From contig JAOZSR010000029.1 of assembly GCA_029939575.1 (NCBI GenBank), forward strand, positions 1 through 35,019: a stretch of 35,019 bases of DNA, read 5' to 3'. This DNA comes from Fidelibacterota bacterium (GTDB taxonomy: Bacteria > Fidelibacterota > UBA2242 > JAOZSR01). Below the pieces are notes generated by a model, which saw only the letters and a list, made by a program, of their open reading frames with translations, did not search any database and was not told where the DNA came from. Shown here in pieces: positions 25,945-34,224 of this stretch (its first letter is position 1; the number at the start of each line of letters is the position of its first letter). A program made the position numbers and the translations under genes.

Positions 25945-27150
25945 TTAGAGATGACGATTAGGTTGTGTCTCTATGCATTTATATTCTAAATCTAAATTCG
26001 TTACCTCACGGCCAAAGCAAATACCCAGATGCTCATGGAATTTGATTTGATCGTTATCTACAAAACGCTGTTTAATCGCATCTTCTGTTTTCATATAATT
26101 AATGGTTCTCCCGAATACATTAGATACTGTAACACCGGTTTTTCCATCCATCAAGAGATTAGTTGCAGCTGCACCGGCTTCAATACCAAAATTCACATCA
26201 TAAGCTGATGTTTGCCCACTTCTTACGAGATGTCCAGGTGTTACTGAACGAATTTCCGGTACTTCATACAATCCCTCAACAAATAAACCAAACTCATGCA
26301 TTAAATCTTTAATTTCAGGATCAGCCTTTAATCGCTTTGTCAGTTCCTGGCATACATATTTTCCGGCACCGGCAAGACGTTTATGACCAAAAGCATCGAC
26401 ACCGGCAGTATCATCAACAATATCAGAGCCACTAACATCTTTCATACCTTCTGCCACAATAATTGAATATGTACCTGCAGTCACATCACTTGCCCGAAGC
26501 CTGGTAAAAAATAGCTCTTTCAGATGTTTATAAACTACATCAAAATCTACTTCAATTTCTGGAATTAAAATCGCATCTGCTTCAGCAGCAATCCCACCAC
26601 GAAAAGCAGTATGACCTGCATATCGTCCAAAAACCTCAACAACGACAATCCGATTATGAGTACGGCCGGTAGTTTTTAGATCCCGTGCAAAAGTGGCAAT
26701 ACGACTAACAGTGGAATCACCGCCAACAGAATATGTTTGAAGATCCAAATCCATAGTCTTGGGTGCATGAATACATTTAATTCCCTGATTAGTTAAATCT
26801 ATAATTACACTTCCGGTATCATCACCCCCACTAATTACTAATCCGTCAAGAGCAAATTTCTCCATTCCTCTTTTGATACGTTGATATTTTTCCGGATCAT
26901 TAATTTTCTTTATTTTTACACGAGAGTGTCCGGCTTCAGAGCCAGCAATACCAGCTTCCAGGGTTGTCAATCTGCTTAGATTTAATTCAACCAGTTCCTT
27001 AAAATCTATAAGATTATAAAGGCCGGCATAACCATTTGGAATTACATAACAAAGGCTTCCACGTTTCAAAGCAGCCATAGCCGCACCTTTTATTACAGCA
27101 TTTAATCCGCCACAATCACCGCCACTAGTGACTATTCCTATTTTTTTCAT
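25945..27150 (-). CDS. pfkA: 6-phosphofructokinase, probably pyrophosphate-dependent
   Basis: A 401-residue phosphofructokinase of the PfkA superfamily, making fructose-1,6-bisphosphate in glycolysis. The opening TSGGDCGGLNAVIKG binds the phosphoryl donor. SGGDDT has Asp111 where ATP-specific enzymes have Gly (GGDGS), and PKTMDLD has Lys131 where they have Gly (PGTIDND). In the family these two residues (Gly104 and Gly124 in E. coli numbering) mark pyrophosphate-dependent members, so PPi use is predicted and the reaction would be reversible. Catalytic Asp133 and Asp135 are kept; EVFGRYAG replaces the usual EVMGR. It is monocistronic, with a TATAAT -10 box at 27222-27227 (weak -35) and a strong terminator. 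Family is certain; donor specificity is inference from residues. Confidence 0.93.
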   Translation of the reverse strand: MKKIGIVTSGGDCGGLNAVIKGAAMAALKRGSLCYVIPNGYAGLYNLIDFKELVELNLSRLTTLEAGIAGSEAGHSRVKIKKINDPEKYQRIKRGMEKFALDGLVISGGDDTGSVIIDLTNQGIKCIHAPKTMDLDLQTYSVGGDSTVSRIATFARDLKTTGRTHNRIVVVEVFGRYAGHTAFRGGIAAEADAILIPEIEVDFDVVYKHLKELFFTRLRASDVTAGTYSIIVAEGMKDVSGSDIVDDTAGVDAFGHKRLAGAGKYVCQELTKRLKADPEIKDLMHEFGLFVEGLYEVPEIRSVTPGHLVRSGQTSAYDVNFGIEAGAAATNLLMDGKTGVTVSNVFGRTINYMKTEDAIKQRFVDNDQIKFHEHLGICFGREVTNLDLEYKCIETQPNRHL

Positions 27151-27316
27151 AAATCAATCCTTGTTTTTTTGCATTACTATTTGTATTTATATTATTACTT
27201 TAATTCGTTTTAGTTTTTTAAATTATAACAGCGGAATATTAACCAATAGCAGGAAAAAATACAATTATTTTTATAAAATTTTAAGTTTTAATTAAATGAA
27301 TGAATTACTGTATAAA

Positions 27317-28564
27317 TTATTCAAATCGAAGAGACTCAATAGGATCCAACTTTGATGCAATCATTGCCGGCCATAAGCCAAAAACTATACCTACTGAAGT
27401 ACAAAAGATTAATCCACCAAGAATCCATTGAAGAGGAACATGTGCGTTAAAAGGAGTTACCAGGCTAACAATATTCCCAAGTCCAAATCCAACCAACACC
27501 CCAAAAAAACCACCAATATTTGTCAAAATAATTGCTTCAAGCAAAAATTGGGTAAGTATATTTTTACGTTTGGCACCTAATGCTTTCCTGAGTCCTATTT
27601 CTTTTGTTCTTTCTGTTATAGATACCAGCATAATATTCATAATTCCAATTCCAGCAACTATAAGTGCAACAATACCAATTATGAAAGCCCCAATTTTCAC
27701 TCCACCAGTAACATCATTAAAAGTATCAATATTGCTCTGATTAGTATAAATTGTAAAATCATCTTCTTCATTAGGTTTAAGACCACGTTCAATACGCATT
27801 ACAAGACGCGTTTTGGCTATAGCATCCTCCAGGAGTTCAGTAGATTTAGCATTAACTGTAATATTTACAGAATGTCGTCTTCCATCCTCTCGATATCTTC
27901 CATAAATCCTTTTAAATAATGTAATTGGGATAAGTGTATAATTATCAAAATTACCACCCATTGCAGATTTTTTTTCTTCAAAGACACCAATAACTTTAAA
28001 TCTTCGCCCATCAATTTTAATTTTTTTATTAATAGGATCTGTCCAGGGAAATAGTTCCCTTGCAACTCTATGGCCTAATACTACAACACTACGTCCAACT
28101 TTAACATCTTCGTGAGAAATTGTTCGTCCAAATTCAATATAATGAGTATTATTTGGACTGTATTCCGGAGTACCGCCACACATTTGAATATTTGGTTCTG
28201 TTTTAATATTTCGATATTGTAAAACACGTTGATATCCCCAAAGTTCTGCGCCAACCAAATCAACACTTTCAACCAGTTCACGAATTGCATCAGCATGTTC
28301 AACACTTAAAGGACGACGATCGGCAATTTTTCTTCTCTCTTCTTCACTGATTGGACCACCACTTGCCCATTTTTGAACCTGGAAAGTCGTTGTTCCCAAT
28401 ACACTTAATTCCTTCTCCATTGCACTCTGTATGACAGAAATTCCAGTCATAACTGCCACAATAGATGCAACCCCGGCAATAATTCCTACCAAGGTTAAAA
28501 TTGAACGCAATTTATTCATCATGATTGCTACTAATGCCATTTTGAATGCTTCAATAAATCTCAT
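27317..28564 (-). CDS. MacB-type ABC transporter permease (FtsX fold), second copy
   Basis: A 415-residue permease of the type VII ABC family. One helix near residues 20-42 is followed by a periplasmic MacB_PCD core domain, then three C-terminal helices. The FtsX signature ITERTKEIGLRKALGAK lies between helices 2 and 3, and it ends SKLDPIESLRFE. There is no nucleotide-binding domain, unlike E. coli MacB where it is fused. A paralogous permease lies 94 bases upstream and a MacA-like adaptor before it, so they may form a heterodimeric pump for a small molecule, peptide or lipoprotein. A palindrome (28574-28590) sits just ahead of the AAAGGAAA ribosome binding site. Confidence 0.9.
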   Translation of the reverse strand: MRFIEAFKMALVAIMMNKLRSILTLVGIIAGVASIVAVMTGISVIQSAMEKELSVLGTTTFQVQKWASGGPISEEERRKIADRRPLSVEHADAIRELVESVDLVGAELWGYQRVLQYRNIKTEPNIQMCGGTPEYSPNNTHYIEFGRTISHEDVKVGRSVVVLGHRVARELFPWTDPINKKIKIDGRRFKVIGVFEEKKSAMGGNFDNYTLIPITLFKRIYGRYREDGRRHSVNITVNAKSTELLEDAIAKTRLVMRIERGLKPNEEDDFTIYTNQSNIDTFNDVTGGVKIGAFIIGIVALIVAGIGIMNIMLVSITERTKEIGLRKALGAKRKNILTQFLLEAIILTNIGGFFGVLVGFGLGNIVSLVTPFNAHVPLQWILGGLIFCTSVGIVFGLWPAMIASKLDPIESLRFE

Positions 28565-28658
28565 GATTTTCCTTTAATTGTAACAATTAACATGATGCAA
28601 AGTCAAGTCAGAAAAACTGTTATCAGACAACATATGTTCCTTATTTGGTTTAATATAA

Positions 28659-29894
28659 TTATTCATAATGTAATGCATCTATTGGATTTAATCTTGCTGC
28701 TTTTAATGCTGGTATTAAACCGGATAAAACACCAACTAATATTGAAATGAAAATACTAATCAGAGCAACCGGAATAGAAACGGAAGCCGGCATTAGGAAA
28801 GTATCAATAATTTTTGCAATCCCAAAAGACAATCCTAATCCGACAAAACCACCAATCAAACAAATAGCTGATGATTCGAATAAAAATTGAGTTAATATTG
28901 TTCGGCTTTTTGCACCAATCGCCTTTCGAATTCCAATTTCTCGGGTACGTTCAGTAACAGATACAAACATGATATTCATTACCCCAATCGCCCCAACAAA
29001 CAGTGAAATACTTGTAATAAGTAATCCTATCAGAACAACCACTCCCATAATACTGTTAAATGCATTCATAAGAGAATCTAATGAATTAATTGAGAAATCA
29101 TCTTTTTGGTTTGGTTTCAATTTTCTGATTTGTCGCATCTGACCAATAATTTCATACTTAAAATTTTCCATATCAGCCTGATCAGGTACTTTTACTGCAA
29201 TATCAAATTGACGATTGAATCCGCCATAAGCTTTTATAAAAGCAGAAATCGGGACAAAAATTTGCCTGTCAAAATTCGGTCCCCCAAAATTACCTGCACT
29301 ACCTCTTTTTTCCATTACACCAATAATTCTAAATTTATATCGTCCGATTTTCAAATCCTTATTCAGAGGATCTACATTTTTAAAAATCTCCTCTTTGATT
29401 TCAGCCCCAATTACACATACAAATTTCTTATATTGCACATCAAGAGATGTAATAAATCGTCCATATTTAGGATAAGCATCCATAATCTGAACCTGCTGTT
29501 CTGTTGTACCAATTACTGGAACCCGCCCCATAATCCTGGATTGATATTTAATATCCAGACCATCACCTGTAGAGGGAATAACTGCTTTGGCAGTCGTTAG
29601 TTCATTTTTTAATTTTTCACCCTGTTTAAATGTTAAAATTTGACGGTTCCGAAAGTCAGCAAAGTTACCAGTAAAAATCCATGGCATTCTGGATACATAA
29701 TAAACATCTGTGCCAATGGCAGCCGCACTTTCCTTAAAATTATTTACAAGACTATTCGCTGTTGTCATTGTAGTTGTTACCGCCACAATACCAATCACAA
29801 TTCCAAGAGTTGTTAAAATAGCCCTGCTTTTATTTGATTTAATTGCTGCAAATGCAATTTTTAAAGATTCAATTTTTTCTAGAATGGTTCTCAT
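28659..29894 (-). CDS. MacB-type ABC transporter permease (FtsX fold), first copy
   Basis: A 411-residue relative of the next gene, with the same layout: helix near 22-45 (AILTTLGIVIGIVAVTTTMT), periplasmic domain, then three helices around VTERTREIGIRKAIGAKS, ending LKAARLNPIDALHYE. No ATPase domain is present. The two copies are clearly diverged, which favours a heterodimer over recent duplication. AGGAAT before the ATG supports the start. It lies 82 bases after the adaptor gene, in the same direction. Confidence 0.9.
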   Translation of the reverse strand: MRTILEKIESLKIAFAAIKSNKSRAILTTLGIVIGIVAVTTTMTTANSLVNNFKESAAAIGTDVYYVSRMPWIFTGNFADFRNRQILTFKQGEKLKNELTTAKAVIPSTGDGLDIKYQSRIMGRVPVIGTTEQQVQIMDAYPKYGRFITSLDVQYKKFVCVIGAEIKEEIFKNVDPLNKDLKIGRYKFRIIGVMEKRGSAGNFGGPNFDRQIFVPISAFIKAYGGFNRQFDIAVKVPDQADMENFKYEIIGQMRQIRKLKPNQKDDFSINSLDSLMNAFNSIMGVVVLIGLLITSISLFVGAIGVMNIMFVSVTERTREIGIRKAIGAKSRTILTQFLFESSAICLIGGFVGLGLSFGIAKIIDTFLMPASVSIPVALISIFISILVGVLSGLIPALKAARLNPIDALHYE

Positions 29895-29976
29895 ATATTA
29901 TTCCTGAACTTTAATTCTTTTTTGCATTCTGAGATTCAATTTTAGCCTCTGTGCAAGTAAATTATAAACCAAAAAA

Positions 29977-31227
29977 TTACTCATTATTTTTATTTTCAAC
30001 CTTAACTACTGTGAGATTTTTTAATTCCTGACTAATAGCGCGAAAACTTCCGGTTACAACTTCATCGTTTTCTTCAAGTCCTTCAATTATTTGAATATTA
30101 TCTTCGCCCTGAATACCGGTATCTACTTGCTTAGCAATAACTTTATTGTCTTTAACTAAGAATACTACCTGCACAAATCCCTCTTTATCAAAATTATAAT
30201 CAGGTATATCTACAGTTATAGTTGAATCAATTTTATTTGATAGAGTAAGATTTTCCTTTGTTTTCAAAGTAACACTTTGGATTGGCACTCCAAGTACATT
30301 TTCACATACTTTTGTTACAATATCACTACTTGCAGTCATCCCGGGTCTAAGATTCATTCCGGGATTCAAAATAATAATTTTTACTTCAAATTCTGTTTTC
30401 TGACTCGCACTTCCCTGTCCTGTAATTGTTGCACTGTTAGCGATTTCTGAAACCAAACCTTTGTATATGGTTTCCGGAAGAGCATCCACCTCAATATTTG
30501 CACTATCAGACAACTCAATTGATACAATATCATTTTCATCTACGCTTACCACCGCTTCCATTACTGACAGATCGGATATTACCATAATTACATCTTCCTG
30601 AAATTGTGAGCCAAGTGCAATTTCTCCAACCTCCTTATTCAATTCACTGATTGTACCAGTCATAGGAGCGTAAATACTAGTTTTAGACAAAGCATCCTGT
30701 GCCTGTTTCAGAGATGCTTTTGCTTGCTCAACCTGCTCCAATGCTGACTTGTATCTGGCTTTTTCTACCTGGGCAATAGCGTAAACCTGTTCATAAACAG
30801 CCTTGGATTCAAGTTTTTTTTCATACAACATTTTAGTCCGCTTGTAATCTTTTTCTGTTTTTCCCATATTTTCTTTATATACATCAGCACTGGCTTTCAC
30901 TGCTCTTAAATTTGCTTCTGCACTTTCAACAGATGCTAAAAATCGTTCCCTGTCAAGTTGGAGTAAAAAATCACCTTCATTAACAAAATCGCCTTCTTTT
31001 ACGTCCATTTTAATTATTTTTGCTGCCACATCTGCACTAATTTTCACCTGGGTTTTTGGTTGAATTCTACCCGTAGCAGTCACTTTCTCAACAATCTTCT
31101 GTTTTTTAACTTTCTCAGTTTGAATTGTAACAGAATGTACTTCTTTCTTTTTAATTATAACTACAATAATAATACTGATAATTATCAATAAAGCAATCGA
31201 TCCAAGTATAATCTTTTTCTTTGACAT
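29977..31227 (-). CDS. MacA/HlyD-type periplasmic adaptor of an ABC efflux system
   Basis: A 416-residue membrane-fusion protein. An N-terminal transmembrane anchor (about 7-27) is followed by a barrel-sandwich lipoyl half (TGRIQPKTQVKISADV, VKEGDFVNEGDFLLQLDR), a coiled-coil hairpin (about 85-180, rich in Ala/Glu/Lys), the second lipoyl half (IYAPMTGTISELNKEVGE) and beta-barrel domains (LRPGMTASSDI). It should bridge inner-membrane permeases to an outer-membrane TolC-like channel; neither a channel nor the ATPase is in the window. AGGAGTGG seven bases before the ATG is a strong ribosome binding site. It is the first gene of a three-gene unit. Confidence 0.92.
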   Translation of the reverse strand: MSKKKIILGSIALLIIISIIIVVIIKKKEVHSVTIQTEKVKKQKIVEKVTATGRIQPKTQVKISADVAAKIIKMDVKEGDFVNEGDFLLQLDRERFLASVESAEANLRAVKASADVYKENMGKTEKDYKRTKMLYEKKLESKAVYEQVYAIAQVEKARYKSALEQVEQAKASLKQAQDALSKTSIYAPMTGTISELNKEVGEIALGSQFQEDVIMVISDLSVMEAVVSVDENDIVSIELSDSANIEVDALPETIYKGLVSEIANSATITGQGSASQKTEFEVKIIILNPGMNLRPGMTASSDIVTKVCENVLGVPIQSVTLKTKENLTLSNKIDSTITVDIPDYNFDKEGFVQVVFLVKDNKVIAKQVDTGIQGEDNIQIIEGLEENDEVVTGSFRAISQELKNLTVVKVENKNNE

Positions 31228-31290
31228 AAGTAAACCACTCCTAACTATAATTTCTTAACAGAAACAATTCATTTTTTTTCTCCAGAGCTC

Positions 31291-31326
31291 TTTATTCCAC
31301 TCAGTAAACAACAATTCAAATTGTTG
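31291..31326 (-). promoter_or_regulatory. promoter with overlapping palindrome for the adaptor/permease unit
   Basis: On the minus strand TTGAAT (31314-31319), 17 bases, AATAAA (31291-31296), about 60 bases before the adaptor start. A perfect palindrome with arms CAACAATT (31309-31316) and AATTGTTG (31319-31326) covers the -35 box, a typical repressor position. No regulator gene is adjacent. Confidence 0.45.
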
Positions 31327-31422
31327 CCTTTTTTCATTTACAAATAAAGAGGACTATAATAAGAGTGAATAAATGATAAATAGTTGTCATTTATACTTGA
31401 TTATTTTTCAGTCTAAAAACAA

Positions 31423-31446
31423 AAAAACCCCTGAAATCAGGGGTTT
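31423..31446 (-). terminator. rho-independent terminator after the sugar transferase
   Basis: A near-perfect stem: AAAAACCCCTG pairs with CAGGGGTTTTT around AAAT, and on the minus strand the T-run continues to seven. It begins about 24 bases past the stop and separates the transferase from the adaptor operon. Confidence 0.9.
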
Positions 31447-31469
31447 TTAAAAATATAAATAAATAAACA

Positions 31470-32861
31470 TCAATATGCATTTGGAACATTGAATCGAATC
31501 ATCTGCCAAAAAGTATTCCAAACAATTTTTAAATCCAGCATAAAAGTCCAACGTTCTACATAAAAAATATCAAAATTTGTACGTTTCTTCATGAGTTTCA
31601 GGTCATCAGTTCCACCACGATACCCATTAACCTGGGCCCAGCCTGTAATGCCGGGCTTTACAAAATTCCTGACACGGTATTTTGATACTTTTTTACGGAT
31701 TTCTAAATCTTCCTGAATCATATGGGGTCTTGGGCCTACTACAGACATTTCACCTTTTAATACATTTAAAAACTGGGGTAGTTCATCTAAATTGGTTTTT
31801 CGTAAAAGTTTACCAATCCATGTAATCCTTGAATCAGATTCGCGGGTAATATCTCCAAAACCGTTTTCTGCAGCTGCGTGATCTTTTCCATTTTGCTTCA
31901 TTGTTCTGAATTTATAGCATAAAAATTCTTTTCCATCAACACCGACCCGTTTTTGTTTAAACACAACTGGCCCTTCTGAACTAAGCTTAATAAACACACC
32001 AACTAACAACCTAAACCACCAATAGAATAAAACTATTACAACAGAAGAAAATACAATATCAAAAGCCCGTTTAATTATTCTCTTATGCAATAACTTGAGA
32101 GGTTCATTGCGAATACTCATTATGGGCTTTCCATTAATATAATCTATAAAAACTCTATCAGTATAAGTTCTCATAAATTTTGGAATAACCATTACTCTTA
32201 GGCCATGATCTTCTGCAACATGAATTACAGACTCAATTTGATTTCCAAGGGTTGCGGGAGATACAATCAGTAATTCATCAAATTCTTTTCCCTGCAGTGT
32301 ATTTTCAAGTAATTCGGCATAATTAACAACCCAATCTGAATATTGAATAGTATCTTCCACCCGGTAACCATACTCAGGATTATTAAAATCCCAATACTTA
32401 TTGTCCCCATTAGGTTCCAGTTTACCAAGTACAATTAACTTTTTATAATTCCTGCCCTTTTTCCGCCACCAGACTATAACATTTCTTCTAATTACATGAA
32501 TTCCAGTAATTAAAATTAATTGTAAAATCAAAAACAAAGCTATGAATTCGCGAGAAAAATTACCCTTAGTTGCCACAATATACATAAAAATAAATAACAA
32601 CATGATAGATTGCGACAAAAAAAGTTTAAATATATGAAATTGAAGATCATGAGCCTGTTTTTCTTCATAGGTTTTAAAAATTAATGACGATAAAGCCCAA
32701 ATAATAAAAACATAAATAAGTAAACTAAAATAGGTTGATGGATAGAAATAAAAAAAATCTCCAAATTTGGCATAATAGGAAATTAGAAAAGATCCAAGAA
32801 CAATGAATATATCAAAAATATAAAAAAGCGGTAAAAGTATTTTATTGTAACGATCAATCAT
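31470..32861 (-). CDS. polyprenyl-phosphate sugar-1-phosphate transferase (WcaJ/WbaP type)
   Basis: A 463-residue integral membrane enzyme that moves a sugar-1-phosphate from a nucleotide sugar to undecaprenyl phosphate, the first step in exopolysaccharide, capsule or O-antigen assembly. Four N-terminal helices (within 10-120), a Rossmann-like middle region and a re-entrant helix (about 267-292) precede the catalytic domain. That domain shows KRAFDIVFS, EGPVVFKQKRVG, CYKFRTMK, LRKTNLDELPQFLNVLKG, MSVVGPRPHM and PGITGWAQVNGYRG, complete for the family. The sugar (glucose or galactose in known members) cannot be read. Monocistronic, with no glycosyltransferase neighbours, so its polysaccharide locus lies elsewhere or beyond the disrupted right side. 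Confidence 0.95.
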   Translation of the reverse strand: MIDRYNKILLPLFYIFDIFIVLGSFLISYYAKFGDFFYFYPSTYFSLLIYVFIIWALSSLIFKTYEEKQAHDLQFHIFKLFLSQSIMLLFIFMYIVATKGNFSREFIALFLILQLILITGIHVIRRNVIVWWRKKGRNYKKLIVLGKLEPNGDNKYWDFNNPEYGYRVEDTIQYSDWVVNYAELLENTLQGKEFDELLIVSPATLGNQIESVIHVAEDHGLRVMVIPKFMRTYTDRVFIDYINGKPIMSIRNEPLKLLHKRIIKRAFDIVFSSVVIVLFYWWFRLLVGVFIKLSSEGPVVFKQKRVGVDGKEFLCYKFRTMKQNGKDHAAAENGFGDITRESDSRITWIGKLLRKTNLDELPQFLNVLKGEMSVVGPRPHMIQEDLEIRKKVSKYRVRNFVKPGITGWAQVNGYRGGTDDLKLMKKRTNFDIFYVERWTFMLDLKIVWNTFWQMIRFNVPNAY

Positions 32862-33312
32862 AATAGCAATTTTAATATATTTTTAATTAAAAAACAAAGT
32901 GTGTAAATAATAATTGATACAAATCACAAAGATTATAGTATTTTACAATTTTTCCCATTATTCAAATTTGAGTTTTATCCTTTACCTTAATAACATTATT
33001 TAAAAAAATATGCACTATTTATAAAATATAACCAAAAACAAATCTTATTATTAATATAAGGATTTACAAATTTAAATGTCAAATTATTTCTTAATTTCTA
33101 AAGCAGGCTTGACTGCAGACATTTTTTCAAACTGGAGTTAAGTCTGCACAAAATAATAGTAAATTTACTCGGATTATTCATGAAGTTCTGCTATAAAGGC
33201 ATTAAGAATATTGGTATTATGTATTGAATGAACTCACCCCCTACCCCCTCTCTTAAAAAGCGAGGGGAAATGTCATCAGGTAAGATAATATTATTCATTA
33301 CACTTAACCAAA
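32862..33312. other. 451-base intergenic stretch
   Basis: AT-rich DNA without an ORF I believe. It contains a weak hairpin (TGCAGAC near 33113, GTCTGCA near 33143), the GC-rich palindromic repeat listed separately, and the left member of a short inverted repeat that flanks the IS30 remnant. It probably holds the promoter of the sugar transferase at its left end, where I can see only poor matches. Confidence 0.6.
33235..33270. repeat. GC-rich palindromic intergenic repeat
   Basis: CACCCCCTACCCCCTCTC runs into TTAAAAAGCGAGGGGAAA. CCCCTC (33245-33250) pairs with GAGGGG (33262-33267), and three more pairs form inside past one mismatch. The composition stands out sharply from its surroundings. 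It resembles the short C-rich palindromes scattered between genes in several bacterial phyla. Confidence 0.5.
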
Positions 33313-33567
33313 ATGAATAATTACAAACAACTTACATTTAGATAAGGATACATGTTTTATATAATGGAAAAAAACGAATTTACACAAACTAAAATAACAA
33401 ATATGATAGGGGTACACAAATCAATAATTAGGAGTGAACACAATCGTAATATAAGCAAAAGAGGTTACCGGCATAAATATACACATAATTGGGCTCTTGG
33501 ACGACGAAAAGTAAACTCTATCAAAAAAAATGAAATGAAATTATCATTGATAGAGAATTTATATTGA
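33313..33567 (+). pseudogene. IS30-family transposase, N-terminal remnant with in-frame stop
   Basis: Reading from the ATG at 33313 gives MNNYKQLTFR, a stop (TAA, 33343-33345), then GYMFYIMEKNEFTQTKITNM, then IGVHKSIIRSEHNRN, KRGYRHKYTHNWALGRRK and KMKLSLIENLY-like sequence, all in one frame. IS30 transposases start with the same order: KxYxQLT-EQRY, a helix-turn-helix with IGVHKSTISRELKRN, then RGYRP-Q-A...RR. The stop lies where the family has Gln (CAA to TAA). After about 85 codons the frame ends and the DDE catalytic domain is missing, so the copy is dead. The helix-turn-helix itself is partly decayed (RSEHNRN for SRELKRN). It marks past transposition next to the accessory edge. Confidence 0.75.
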
Positions 33568-33719
33568 CTTTGATTAACATCGGATTACTGTACTGCCCAC
33601 GGTAATGTATTGAGTTCATTTATTCGCTGAAAGCGATTTACTGATTTTATATACATCTCATCAAAGATGTATAGAGGATTGATGACTGTCGATTGATGTT
33701 TTAAAACATTTGATTAGAT

Positions 33720-34049
33720 TTATTTTCTTTTATTCATGAGAAGATAAGACTCCGGACACAATTTAATTATGTTATTAACAAGTTTAGTCGTACTTTGAGA
33801 ATTCGAGATATAGTAAGAGGCCATAATTTCACGGGCACGAAGTATCTCTCTATATAACAAATGCCATTTGTCATAATCATCTATTAAAAAATCCATTAAT
33901 TCAAGGGCTAATTCAATATGCTTTTTGTAATGTGTTGATTTTTTTTTCTGAGATTCGGCACGATTCAATTCATTACAAATCATTAATATTTGCTGGAATT
34001 TCGGGAATGTTGCAAAACGTTTCGAAATATTTTTATGATGTATTGGCAT
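33720..34049 (-). CDS. uncharacterised small helical protein
   Basis: A 109-residue, Lys-rich protein without signal peptide or membrane segment. It should be nearly all alpha-helical: FQQILMICNELNRAE, IELALELMDFLID, KWHLLYREILRAREIMASYY and LVNNIIKLCPESYLL alternate like a small helical bundle. I do not recognise the family securely. Its ATG directly follows the stop of a 57-codon ORF (TAA then ATG), and three hairpins (33624-33636, 33651-33672, 33696-33709) follow its stop. The pattern E-x2-RA, A-EL-D, W, RE-LR-RE reminds me of short helical proteins near phage-like or diversity-generating elements, but that is memory, not evidence. Confidence 0.55.
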   Translation of the reverse strand: MPIHHKNISKRFATFPKFQQILMICNELNRAESQKKKSTHYKKHIELALELMDFLIDDYDKWHLLYREILRAREIMASYYISNSQSTTKLVNNIIKLCPESYLLMNKRK

Positions 34050-34223
34050 TTACTCATCTAATTTAATTTGTTCGTCCGGTGATAATAGTTTCAATTCTAC
34101 TATCCTTCTGATTTCATCTTTGATTTTTAGTTCTTCAACAAACTTCACAAAATGTTTGAAATACTGTTTACATAGTTGTGTAAGCAATTTTTTACTTATT
34201 TTGTCAACAATTATTTTTATCAT
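34050..34223 (-). CDS. 57-residue hypothetical protein
   Basis: A small ORF starting MIKIIVDKISKKLLTQLCKQ and ending LSPDEQIKLDE; charged and probably helical, with no known motif that I can see. Its stop is immediately followed by the ATG of the 109-residue gene, and its own ATG lies one base after the stop of a 40-codon ORF, so the three would be translated in series. The ribosome binding site is weak. It could instead be the remnant of a larger, decayed gene. Confidence 0.4.
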   Translation of the reverse strand: MIKIIVDKISKKLLTQLCKQYFKHFVKFVEELKIKDEIRRIVELKLLSPDEQIKLDE

Positions 34224-34224
34224 C

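Larger units (their letters stand above)
33227..33620. repeat. short inverted repeat flanking the IS30 remnant
   Basis: AATGAACTCA (33227-33236) and its complement TGAGTTCATT (33611-33620) flank the transposase fragment; a direct ATGTATTGA also occurs at both ends (33219-33227, 33605-33613). They could be worn terminal repeats and target-site copies, but ten bases in AT-rich DNA may be chance. Confidence 0.3.

Noticed and set aside
33720-34049. Calling the 109-residue protein an Avd accessory protein of a diversity-generating retroelement
   Set aside because: Only a remembered residue pattern supports it; no reverse transcriptase, template repeat or variable repeat is visible.
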